NCBI GenBank assembly: GCA_028695735.1
Contig: JAQVIJ010000002.1
Location: forward strand, 50,741 to 114,740
Source of the DNA: Deltaproteobacteria bacterium
GTDB lineage: Bacteria; Desulfobacterota; Dissulfuribacteria; Dissulfuribacterales; DYLC01
Direction of reading: 5' to 3'
Length of the DNA stretch: 64,000 nt
Positions within the stretch are counted from its first letter, which is position 1. Each line of letters opens with the position of its first letter. The notes below the pieces were generated by a model. That model was not told the DNA's origin. It saw nothing but the letters and a program-made list of their open reading frames with translations, and ran no database searches. Below, one piece after another: positions 26,383 to 33,919 of the stretch. The translations under genes and the position numbers were made by a program.

Positions 26383-29300
26383 TCATTTTTTCGTAGCTTC
26401 ATTCACCAACAGTGGCACTACTGCACTGCCTCCAATCACAAGACCATCAATCATATTTATGGGAGCAGCTCCCAGAAGGCTCCTCAATTTCGGCACTGAC
26501 ATAAACAGCACCTGTAAAGCAAAGGAGCCTCCGAGTGCGGCAGTAAGATATTTATTGGGCGGCAGCTTTTCCTTGTCAAATATAGAACGATTCTCCGAGC
26601 GGCAGCTTATGGCATGGAGGATTTGACCTATGGTCAGACCCATAAAGGCCATAGTACTTGCCCGCTGTCCCATGCCATATCTCATGATTCCATAGCCATA
26701 GGCCCCTAAGGCACCAGCAGAGAGCGTTGCAGCCTCAAATACTATCCTCTTAAAATCAGAGGACTTTATAATGGGATCATCAGGGTTTCTCGGAGGACGG
26801 CTTAATACATCGGGTTCGGGAGGCTCAAGGGCAATGGCAAGGCCAGGCGCTATATCCGATATGAGATTGATCCAGAGCAACTGCATTGCGCTGAGGGGCT
26901 GTCCGAGACCACCTGCAATGCCTGTAAACATAACCATTATCTCGCTTAGGTTTGTGGACAGCAGGAAATGTACAGACTTTCTTATATTGTTGTATATAGT
27001 TCTTCCGTGGCTTATGGCTATGATCATGGTTTCGAGGTTATCGTCCTCAATAACTATATCTGCAACCTCTCGGGCGACATCAGTGCCTGTGTGTCCCATT
27101 GCTATGCCGATGTTGGCTGCTTTCAGGGCCGGGCCGTCATTTATTCCATCTCCAGTCATGGCAACTATCTTGCCCGCCTTCTGGAGTGTCTGAACTATCT
27201 GGAGCTTATGTGCGGGGCTGACTCTTGAAAACACATGCACTCTTTCGCACATAGCCTTCATTACATCCTGATCTATATTCGCCAGATGCGTTGAGTCGAG
27301 GATCTCCAGTTGTTCTCCCCTGCTCAGATTCAACTCCTTGCCTATGGCATAAGCAGTCGGACTCTGGTCTCCTGTTATCATAACGGTATCTATACCTGCT
27401 CTATGAAATTCGCCTATTAACTCCTTTACACCATTTCTTATTGGATCTGCCATGCCCACAAGCCCGAGCCATATGAGCTCAGAGTTTAAAATATTTTCTG
27501 ATGAATCAACTCCAGACTCTATTTCATAGTCCAGAAATGTATAAGCCACTCCAAGTACTCGCAGTGCATCGCCTGCCATGCGCTCATTTTCTATCTCTAT
27601 ATTCAGGCGGTCCTCCTCTGCAAGAGGCGTCTTTTTCCCGTCTTTCAGATGAAAGCCGCACATGGACAGGACCTCGGTGGGACTGCCCTTTACAGCAATG
27701 AGCTTTCCACTACGGTTTTCGCTGCCGAGAATTTTAATATCATGAATTGTAGCCATGAAATTATGGTTTTCTGAACGATGTTGAATTGTTAAGAGAGGAA
27801 ATTTTTCTCTGAGCATCACAACATCAACGCCAGCACTCAATGCTGCATGGATGAGGGCATTTTCTGTTGGAGAACCATCAACGATATATCTATTGTTCTG
27901 CTTTGTCACAGCGCTCTCATTGCAGAGCACTGATACCTGAATAAGTCTGAGAAGTTCATCATACTGATATGGGTTAATAAAATCTTCTCTATTATGGCAC
28001 AACTGTCTTGTTTCATCGTTTTCCAATGAGAAATTTCCATCAGACACCTTCATCCTTCTCATGCCCGTGTATATGGAGACCACAGACATCCTGTTCATTG
28101 TAATCGTCCCCGTCTTGTCAAGACATATGGTCTGAACAGAGCCTAATGTCTCCACTGCATCGAGGTGTCGTATCAGGACATTATGTCTGCGCATCTTCCT
28201 AATTCCAAGGGCAAGGGTAGTTGTTGCTACAGTGGGCAGACCTTCGGGCACGGCAGCAACTGCAAGGGATATGGATGTCTTGAGCATCTGCAACAGACCG
28301 TAACCACGGAGAAGTCCAATGATAAATACAATTCCACATATAGCACCGCTTATCAGTACAAGCTGGCTGCCCATGGTGTTTAACTGTCGCTCTATGGGAG
28401 TTTGCGGAGGCTTTGCATCTCCAACGAGTGTCTGAATTTTTCCTATTTCGGTAAATCTTCCGGTTGCAACGACTACTGCAAGTCCCTGCCCGCCTGTAAC
28501 GAGGGTGCCCATATACACCATGTTTGTCCTGTCTGCGAGGGGAATATCAGGAGTGACGGAGTCCGCATTTATTGATTCTGCGCTTTTTAAAACCGGCAGG
28601 CTTTCACCCGTAAGCGCCGACTCATCAATGCTCAAGTGGTGTGCCTCTATAAGCCTTGCATCTGCTGCCACATAACTGCCTGGCCTGAGAACAAGAATAT
28701 CACCAGGCACCACTTGCTCTACACCAATTTCCTTTATGCTGCTATCTCTTATGACAAGAGTGGACGGCCTCACAAGACTCTTCAATGAATGGATGGTTTT
28801 CTCTGCCTGGCTCTCTGTGGTGTAGCCGATGGCTGCATTAATGGCAACCACACCCATTATAACAACAGCATCTGCCACCCCACCTGTTAGGACAGAAACA
28901 CCGGCAGCAACGCCCAGCAGAGCAACTGGAAGGGACATGAACTGTTCCAGTAGAATGCTCAATCCTGAACGTGGAATGGATTCAGGCAAAACATTGGGAC
29001 CGTATTTTTTGAGATTTTCTGTTGCTGATTCGCACGACAATCCATGGCTTTTATCTGCTCCAAAGAGATCAAGAACACATCGAGCTTCCATCAGATGCCA
29101 TGCTTTAACGGCTTGGTCTTCAGCGTGTATAATCGACTTTCTTAATTTCCTTCTGCTGATAATGGATTTTTTAGCATTATTATTGCGAGTCGAAGGCGAA
29201 GTAATCTCATGCTTTGCAGATTGTTCATTATTGTAATCAATAACAATGCCCTCAATAACCGATGCTATGGTATGAACCGTGTTGTTTGAATTGAAAAAGA

Positions 29301-29460
29301 CGAGGATATTGCTAGTAAGTGTATTTACCGAGAAAGAAGTTATATCTTCTTTTTCTGATAGTTTGGACTCAAGATGTTTTTTAAGGGACTCTGAACGATA
29401 GAGCCCCTTTACCTTATATCTTGCCCTTCCTTTTATAGCGCTATGTACTACCTGAATCAC
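26383..29460 (-). CDS. P2-type cation ATPase with N-terminal GRxR HMA-like domain
   Basis: A 1025-residue P-type ATPase. Residues 1-85 form a cysteine-less HMA-like domain (VVHSAIKGRARYKVKGLYRS, VNTLTSNILVFFN). Then come the actuator loop DESALTGES, the TM4 motif AAVPEGLPTV, the phosphorylation site CLDKTGTIT, GDQSPTAYAIG, VAMTGDGINDGPALKAAN, TM5 TNLSEIMVMF and TM6 WINLISDIAPGLAIALEPPEPD. The TM motifs are P2-like (Ca2+, Mn2+ or Na+ type), not the CPC/SPC of P1B heavy-metal pumps, although the N-terminus mimics the latter. It starts with GTG six bases after the upstream stop. It should pump a cation across the inner or an internal membrane; the ion is unknown. Confidence 0.92.
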   Translation of the reverse strand: MIQVVHSAIKGRARYKVKGLYRSESLKKHLESKLSEKEDITSFSVNTLTSNILVFFNSNNTVHTIASVIEGIVIDYNNEQSAKHEITSPSTRNNNAKKSIISRRKLRKSIIHAEDQAVKAWHLMEARCVLDLFGADKSHGLSCESATENLKKYGPNVLPESIPRSGLSILLEQFMSLPVALLGVAAGVSVLTGGVADAVVIMGVVAINAAIGYTTESQAEKTIHSLKSLVRPSTLVIRDSSIKEIGVEQVVPGDILVLRPGSYVAADARLIEAHHLSIDESALTGESLPVLKSAESINADSVTPDIPLADRTNMVYMGTLVTGGQGLAVVVATGRFTEIGKIQTLVGDAKPPQTPIERQLNTMGSQLVLISGAICGIVFIIGLLRGYGLLQMLKTSISLAVAAVPEGLPTVATTTLALGIRKMRRHNVLIRHLDAVETLGSVQTICLDKTGTITMNRMSVVSIYTGMRRMKVSDGNFSLENDETRQLCHNREDFINPYQYDELLRLIQVSVLCNESAVTKQNNRYIVDGSPTENALIHAALSAGVDVVMLREKFPLLTIQHRSENHNFMATIHDIKILGSENRSGKLIAVKGSPTEVLSMCGFHLKDGKKTPLAEEDRLNIEIENERMAGDALRVLGVAYTFLDYEIESGVDSSENILNSELIWLGLVGMADPIRNGVKELIGEFHRAGIDTVMITGDQSPTAYAIGKELNLSRGEQLEILDSTHLANIDQDVMKAMCERVHVFSRVSPAHKLQIVQTLQKAGKIVAMTGDGINDGPALKAANIGIAMGHTGTDVAREVADIVIEDDNLETMIIAISHGRTIYNNIRKSVHFLLSTNLSEIMVMFTGIAGGLGQPLSAMQLLWINLISDIAPGLAIALEPPEPDVLSRPPRNPDDPIIKSSDFKRIVFEAATLSAGALGAYGYGIMRYGMGQRASTMAFMGLTIGQILHAISCRSENRSIFDKEKLPPNKYLTAALGGSFALQVLFMSVPKLRSLLGAAPINMIDGLVIGGSAVVPLLVNEATKK

Positions 29461-29466
29461 ACCCTG

Positions 29467-30162
29467 TTATTCTCCCCTTCTGCCCCGTGTTCTCGTGGTA
29501 ACCTCTGGCGAGTCAGTTGTCTCTGGAGCAGGTGATGGGGTGACTTCAGGAGTTGCTGTGGGTCTCGGCTTTGGAAGTGCAGCACATGCGACTTCCTTTA
29601 CACCTTCAACAACACCCACGAGCATGTCCTTGACAGCCTTCACAGCAGTGTTTCCAATAGTGCCTGCTGTTTCTATTGCGCCGCCAACAGCCACCTTTGC
29701 CACTTCCTCCACATTGCCTCCTATCTCTTTCGTGGCTTCGATAACTCCATCCACAGCCCTTCTGGCCACAAGGGCAACATCCGCTCCTATTTCTGCCGCG
29801 CCTTTAACGGCTCCTTTTACGGTTTGGGCTGCGGCTCCTACCACATCCCCACCTACATCGGCCACTCCCATAACAACCCCTTTTGCCACACTCTTTGTGC
29901 TTAGAATAAGACCAGTGCCCACCTCCTCAGTAGCCTGAATCGTGCCCTTTACGACATCCTTTGTGATAGCAACGCTTTCTGTTGCCACCGCGCCTGTAAC
30001 CTTGAGGGTATTGACAACAGTATTCTTCACGAGACTCACAATCTCTGCCTCTATTTCATTGATACCCTTAAGGCTGCTCACCACACCCTCTTTGACGGCT
30101 GCACCAGCACTTCCTATGCCTTCGCCCATTCCCTTGTCTGCAACTTCTTGTTCGTTTGTCAT
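29467..30162 (-). CDS. 22-residue-repeat amphipathic protein
   Basis: A 231-residue protein of no family I can name. Residues 25-178 are seven consecutive 22-residue repeats without insertions. Units at 69, 91, 113, 135 and 157 share the pattern x-V-x-K/G-G-x-(I/V), then E/D-(V/I)-G about ten residues on, and most units end in Lys or Arg. Ala, Val, Gly and Lys dominate. 22 is twice 11, the period of apolipoprotein, perilipin and synuclein-type amphipathic helices that lie on membrane or lipid surfaces. The last 35 residues are Pro/Thr/Ser-rich and end basic (RTRGRRGE). There is no signal peptide. GGGAGG supports ATG 30162 over a longer frame. It lies six bases upstream of the ATPase gene. Confidence 0.75.
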   Translation of the reverse strand: MTNEQEVADKGMGEGIGSAGAAVKEGVVSSLKGINEIEAEIVSLVKNTVVNTLKVTGAVATESVAITKDVVKGTIQATEEVGTGLILSTKSVAKGVVMGVADVGGDVVGAAAQTVKGAVKGAAEIGADVALVARRAVDGVIEATKEIGGNVEEVAKVAVGGAIETAGTIGNTAVKAVKDMLVGVVEGVKEVACAALPKPRPTATPEVTPSPAPETTDSPEVTTRTRGRRGE

Positions 30163-30229
30163 ATTAGACCTCCCTTTTTTAATGATTCTTTGTTGATAGG
30201 TTGTGAATGATGGAGCAATGTTAACCAAT

Positions 30230-30272
30230 CCTTGTTACAGCATTGTGAATGCCCGTGTTACAATTTGATTAA
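30230..30272 (-). promoter_or_regulatory. PhoB/OmpR-type direct-repeat box
   Basis: On the minus strand: TTAATC (30272-30267), five bases, GTAACA (30261-30256), five bases, ATTCAC, five bases, TGTAAC, again with an 11-bp period. It lies between the HMA-like gene and the 22-residue-repeat gene and would give the latter and the ATPase operon its own regulated promoter. Confidence 0.5.
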
Positions 30273-30273
30273 G

Positions 30274-30759
30274 CTAGTAACTATCTTTATCTGGCCTTGC
30301 CTTTAAAAATATATTGAGGGCATACCAGAAGGCGGTGTACCATGCAGGCGCTGCAACATTCCCCCTGACTATTTGGTATATACCGGCACCTGCTAAAAAT
30401 AGAAAGGCCAGCGTACCCATGTCCAGCCCCCCTCCTGTAGTGCTTTTAATGTGATTATTAATGCCTTTAAATGTAGCCGAGATCGTCCGCTGTAAATCCG
30501 TTGAATTAGCCTCAAACTTCTTAAGCCTAAAAATATTGTTTGCCTCTGCCTTCTCTGCAACTGCCTTAAAATCTCCACTGTGAATGAAAAGTGCGCTTCC
30601 GGTGAGGGGATTTGCCTCTATTTTCTCGATACAACTGCATTTGGACAATTCATCCTTCAAGGCCATGAAATAGGCTGCGTTCCCTTTTTTGGACGGGATC
30701 TTCAACCTCGTTCTTCCCGAAGATTTATGACTGCAGAAGGCATCTGGAATATCAGGCAT
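30274..30759 (-). CDS. HMA-like (GRxR motif) membrane protein
   Basis: A 161-residue protein. The N-terminal domain reads CSHKSSGRTRLKIPSKKGN and IEKIEANPLTGSALFIHSG, the cysteine-less HMA-like pattern of this island. The C-terminus has a hydrophobic segment (MGTLAFLFLAGAGIYQIVRG) and a second weaker one (WYTAFWYALNIFL). A GAGGGGGG ribosome site precedes ATG 30759; the frame extends further up but less plausibly. It overlaps the DUF5132 gene end by eight bases, so the two are co-translated. Confidence 0.78.
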   Translation of the reverse strand: MPDIPDAFCSHKSSGRTRLKIPSKKGNAAYFMALKDELSKCSCIEKIEANPLTGSALFIHSGDFKAVAEKAEANNIFRLKKFEANSTDLQRTISATFKGINNHIKSTTGGGLDMGTLAFLFLAGAGIYQIVRGNVAAPAWYTAFWYALNIFLKARPDKDSY

Positions 30760-31033
30760 CAGATCCCCCCTCAGGACAGGCAATATCTTTATGTTCCTCT
30801 GCCATCTCTGTCTTTGCCTCGGCCACTATATCCTCAATAACCTCTCCAACCTCTGCTACCGTTTCTTGGCCCTTTTCATACAGCATCATTCCGCCTTTTA
30901 TGGCTGCCTTTGCTAAGGGTTTTATAACACTTGCCACAATGGGCATTACTACAGGTGCAAGTACTGCCGCACCAATGCCTATGGCAAGGCCGCTTACAAT
31001 ATTTCCCTTTAGTCCATTGTCAAAAAGTCCCAT
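30752..31033 (-). CDS. DUF5132 small membrane protein
   Basis: A 93-residue protein beginning MGLFDNGLKGNIVSGLAIGIGAA, with a hydrophobic stretch to about residue 45, then KPLAKAAIKGGMMLYEKGQETVAEVGEVIEDIVAEAKTEM. This is the DUF5132 pattern, found next to HMA-like proteins in several bacteria; function is unknown. AGGAGG lies six bases before ATG 31033. It opens the minus-strand series of the island and is divergent from the small HMA-like gene at 31358. Confidence 0.82.
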   Translation of the reverse strand: MGLFDNGLKGNIVSGLAIGIGAAVLAPVVMPIVASVIKPLAKAAIKGGMMLYEKGQETVAEVGEVIEDIVAEAKTEMAEEHKDIACPEGGSDA

Positions 31034-31116
31034 TACTAACCTCCTATTTTTACTTCTTTTACTCCCTAAATTTTTATTTCTAATCAAATATTACTGCCAT
31101 AAAACTAAATGTGTCT

Positions 31117-31340
31117 ATTGTTTTTTTCATTACTTACCTAAATTGACACCTTGTAGGACTTGATTTAACCAAAATTTAACTTTGTATTTATCATATTGTA
31201 ACAATAAGCTGTAAAAATAAAATAATCTATTATTTCTTTCATTACTTACCTTAAAAAGCCTTCGAGATTTAATTTAACCAAAATTTAACCTTATATTGCA
31301 TAATGCTGTAATAATAATCTGTTTAATTTTGAATAAAAAC
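31117..31340. promoter_or_regulatory. Tandem 109-bp repeat carrying direct-repeat boxes
   Basis: Two imperfect copies of about 109 bp lie in tandem between divergent genes; CATTACTTACC and TTTAACCAAAATTTAAC recur at the same offset. In copy 1, TTAACC (31165), TTAACT (31176), TTTATC (31187) and GTAACA (31198) are spaced five bases apart. In copy 2, TTAACC (31274) and TTAACC (31285) are clear and the rest degenerate. This matches the box at 22960 and suggests that a response regulator controls both divergent units. Confidence 0.6.
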
Positions 31341-31357
31341 TTGAATGGGTATTTTCG

Positions 31358-31627
31358 ATGATTTCTTACAGGATAATTCACCATATTCCGGGACGCATAA
31401 GGATTGAGGTGCCATTTATTAAAAAGCTCTCCAGATCGGGACTATTACAGATGTCAAAACAACTTTCTACTATTTCCATACCTGAAGGAATAAAAGACAT
31501 CCGTCCTAATCCGCTATCAGGAAGCATAGTTATAACATACGAACATGGAAAGATAGACATTATCGAATACATAAAAACTGTATCATCCAACATGGAGATG
31601 CAGAAATTGGTGGGAGTAAGGGATTAA
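31358..31627 (+). CDS. Small HMA-like (GRxR motif) protein
   Basis: An 89-residue single-domain version: IIHHIPGRIRIEVPFIKK, IRPNPLSGSIVITYEHGKIDIIEYIK. It has the beta-alpha-beta HMA-type outline, no cysteine and no membrane segment. It is transcribed alone, divergently from the DUF5132 series, behind the tandem box region. No strong ribosome site is visible. Confidence 0.75.
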   Translation: MISYRIIHHIPGRIRIEVPFIKKLSRSGLLQMSKQLSTISIPEGIKDIRPNPLSGSIVITYEHGKIDIIEYIKTVSSNMEMQKLVGVRD

Positions 31628-32012
31628 AAAGAACAGCCTAATATGTCCATGGTTCAACTTCACCTCGACCTCAAAACCTATGCCTCTCCAATTTCTACGC
31701 AATTCAGGTCACACCACCTCCCAGTTCATCGTTCACTCACTCTAATAGATAGGCATAACTATACCGCACAAGGCAGATTTTTTATTCCACTTCTTTGAAG
31801 TGAGCACGCCGCAGGAGGCGACACATGCGCCATCCATGCGGGTGCCTGTCCTGAAATTTCGACAAAATCGTCGTAAAAGGGCTGTCTTTGTCGAGAGAAG
31901 ATGGCCGTTATTGGCGCTAACTTACTGTATTTTCAAGAATATTTTTTGGCATCCTTCTTGAAATAAGAATTTGCACATTTCAAAATTCAAAACACAGAAA
32001 GGAGCAGTAAAA
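31628..32012. other. Spacer at right border of the island
   Basis: No gene is visible. Base composition returns towards that of the rest of the window. An AAAGGAG ribosome site near the end (31998) belongs to the next gene. I found no tRNA, integrase or terminal repeat marking an insertion boundary. Confidence 0.4.
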
Positions 32013-32525
32013 ATGAAAAGACATGTGTTTACTACGGTGTTGTTGGTTGTCGGTCTTTTGGCCACGGTAGCAGCCTGGGCTGGGCCAGGCAGAGGCATGA
32101 TGGGTGGCGGTATGGGGGCCATGGATGGAACAGGTCCCATCGCCAATATTCTAAGTGGTACACCTGTCACCATCAATGGCACTGTCAGCCTGCTGGGGCC
32201 TTATGGTCAGGGCCTGCAAGTGGATCAAAACGGTCAGAAGGTAACGGTGTATGGCGTTGGACCGGCATGGTTCTGGAGCGCAAGCAACATGCCAGCCCTT
32301 CAGGTGGGTGATGCGGTCTCCATAGATGCCCGTGAAGTGACCCTTTGGGACGGCAGCAAACATCTGGTGGCCATGAGCATCGTCTCCAACGGCAAGACCT
32401 TGCAGCTCAGGGACACGACCACTGGTCTTCCTCTGTGGAGAAAGGCAGGAAAGGGTGGCTGCCCCAATTGTGCATCAGGTATGCCTTGCCCCAACTGCCC
32501 TGCTCAGCAGCCGGCAACTAAATGA
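32013..32525 (+). CDS. Exported Met/Gly-rich protein with Cys-pair tail
   Basis: A 170-residue protein with a signal peptide ending about AAWAG. A Met/Gly-rich stretch follows (RGMMGGGMGAMDG), then an OB-like beta domain (TINGTVSLLGPYGQGLQVD, KVTVYGVGPAWFW, LQVGDAVSIDARE) and a C-terminal CPNCASGMPCPNC. Met-rich and CxxC segments could bind Cu, Zn or Fe in the periplasm; that is inference. The ATG at 32013 has AAAGGAG upstream, so the longer frame from 31971 is not used. A strong terminator follows. Confidence 0.7.
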   Translation: MKRHVFTTVLLVVGLLATVAAWAGPGRGMMGGGMGAMDGTGPIANILSGTPVTINGTVSLLGPYGQGLQVDQNGQKVTVYGVGPAWFWSASNMPALQVGDAVSIDAREVTLWDGSKHLVAMSIVSNGKTLQLRDTTTGLPLWRKAGKGGCPNCASGMPCPNCPAQQPATK

Positions 32526-32580
32526 ATTCATTGCTTGAATTGACAACATTTTTCCCAACCCTCTAATCTCCCTCTTACTC

Positions 32581-32618
32581 AAGCGGCCTTCAATCTTATC
32601 ATGAAGGCCGCTTTTTTT
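32581..32618 (+). terminator. Rho-independent terminator
   Basis: A perfect ten-base stem GCGGCCTTCA/TGAAGGCCGC with loop ATCTTATCA, then seven T. It ends the transcript of the exported Met-rich protein. From here to 32911 I see no gene. Confidence 0.95.
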
Positions 32619-32911
32619 GTTTAGCTTTTTTCCAATCTACAAATTTATCATCACCGTCAACCAACTAATCAGGCCAAAAATGGCCTTTATGCCCAAAGAA
32701 TCTTCAGGAACCTGTAAGCCCAACAAAATGGCATTTTCAATGATGTCCCTCGCTCTTCAACGCATTTCACCTCAATGATGTTGTAACTGCCGGAAATGTC
32801 ACTTTCTGCCCTGCCTCCTCCTCACAATGAAATTCATCTGCATTGTGTCTTGACTTGCCTGTCCACCCCATTAAGATAATTTGAAAACTAACCTCATACA
32901 GGTGGTCAAGC

Positions 32912-33916
32912 ATGAACCCTATTCAAAGGCGTCTATTGGCAATCATTGCTGTTGCCCTGGTGTTTGCCTCGTTTTTCTATTATCTCCAGAAAAAAAGTGA
33001 GAACAATTCCAATCTGTTGGTGCTCTATGGCCATGTGGATATAAGGCAGGTGAATCTGGCCTTTAATGCTGCGGGCCGCATAGAAAGGCTCTATGTTCAG
33101 GAGGGCGATGAGGTCAAGGAGGGCCAGCTTTTGGCCGAGCTGGAAAGGGAACGATATGAGGCCAATGTGAACCGCCTGAAGGCACAGGTGGAGGCGCAGA
33201 AGGCGGTGTTGGCTGCCCTTCAGGCAGGCACGCGAAAACAGCAGATCGAGGCGGCCAAGGCCGCGGTTCAAAAGGCGGAGGTCCTGTTTCAGAACACGGA
33301 GCGGGAGTACCTGCGGCTCAAGCGGCTTTTGGAGGGCAATGCCGTGTCTCGTCAGGCCTTTGAAGGCGCCGAGACCGCTTACCAGGCCGCGCAGCACGAC
33401 CTGAAGAGCGCTCAGGAGGTCCTTTCCCTGGCCATAGAAGGCCCTCGCAAGGAGGATATCGAGGCAGCCAGGGCCACTTTGGCCTCCTATGAGGCAGCCC
33501 TGGAGTATGCGCTTCAAGAGCTCAAGGACACTCGGCTCTATGCCCCTTCAAACGGCATCGTAGAGAATCGGCTGCTGGAACCTGGGGATATGGCAGGGCC
33601 GAATATACCTGTGCTCACTCTGGCCTTGAGAGAGCCTCTGTGGGTGCGCTGTTATGTGGATGAGCCCAATCTGGGCAAGATACGGCCGGGCATGAAGACC
33701 ACCATCCTTTCAGACAGCTTTCCCAACAAGACCTACGAGGGCCGCATAGGCTATATCTCTCCCACCGCTGAGTTTACGCCTAAACCAGTGGAGACCACCG
33801 AGTTGCGCACCAAGTTGGTCTATCAGGTCCGTGTCTTTGTAAAGGACTCCCAAAATGAATTGAGATTGGGCATGCCGGTTACCGTAAAAATCGATTATCA
33901 AAAAGCGGTTGAATAG
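32912..33916 (+). CDS. HlyD-family membrane fusion protein (YbhG-like)
   Basis: A 334-residue periplasmic adaptor anchored by one N-terminal helix (LLAIIAVALVFASFFYYLQ). A lipoyl half (AAGRIERLYVQEGDEVKEGQLLAELE), a long coiled-coil hairpin (about 75-200), the second lipoyl half (RLYAPSNGIVENRLLEPGDM) and a beta barrel follow in the standard order. It links an inner membrane exporter to an outer membrane channel. The four genes starting here match the E. coli ybhGFSR drug/cation exporter. No TolC gene is nearby. Confidence 0.92.
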   Translation: MNPIQRRLLAIIAVALVFASFFYYLQKKSENNSNLLVLYGHVDIRQVNLAFNAAGRIERLYVQEGDEVKEGQLLAELERERYEANVNRLKAQVEAQKAVLAALQAGTRKQQIEAAKAAVQKAEVLFQNTEREYLRLKRLLEGNAVSRQAFEGAETAYQAAQHDLKSAQEVLSLAIEGPRKEDIEAARATLASYEAALEYALQELKDTRLYAPSNGIVENRLLEPGDMAGPNIPVLTLALREPLWVRCYVDEPNLGKIRPGMKTTILSDSFPNKTYEGRIGYISPTAEFTPKPVETTELRTKLVYQVRVFVKDSQNELRLGMPVTVKIDYQKAVE

Positions 33917-33919
33917 CCC

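Noticed and set aside
31117..31340. CRISPR array
   Set aside because: Only two long imperfect units without regular spacers or cas genes; it is a duplicated promoter region.
22960..31627. Firm assignment as a ferrosome (fez) cluster
   Set aside because: The ATPase has P2-type, not P1B-type, membrane motifs, and I cannot run the profile searches needed; only a resemblance is claimed.
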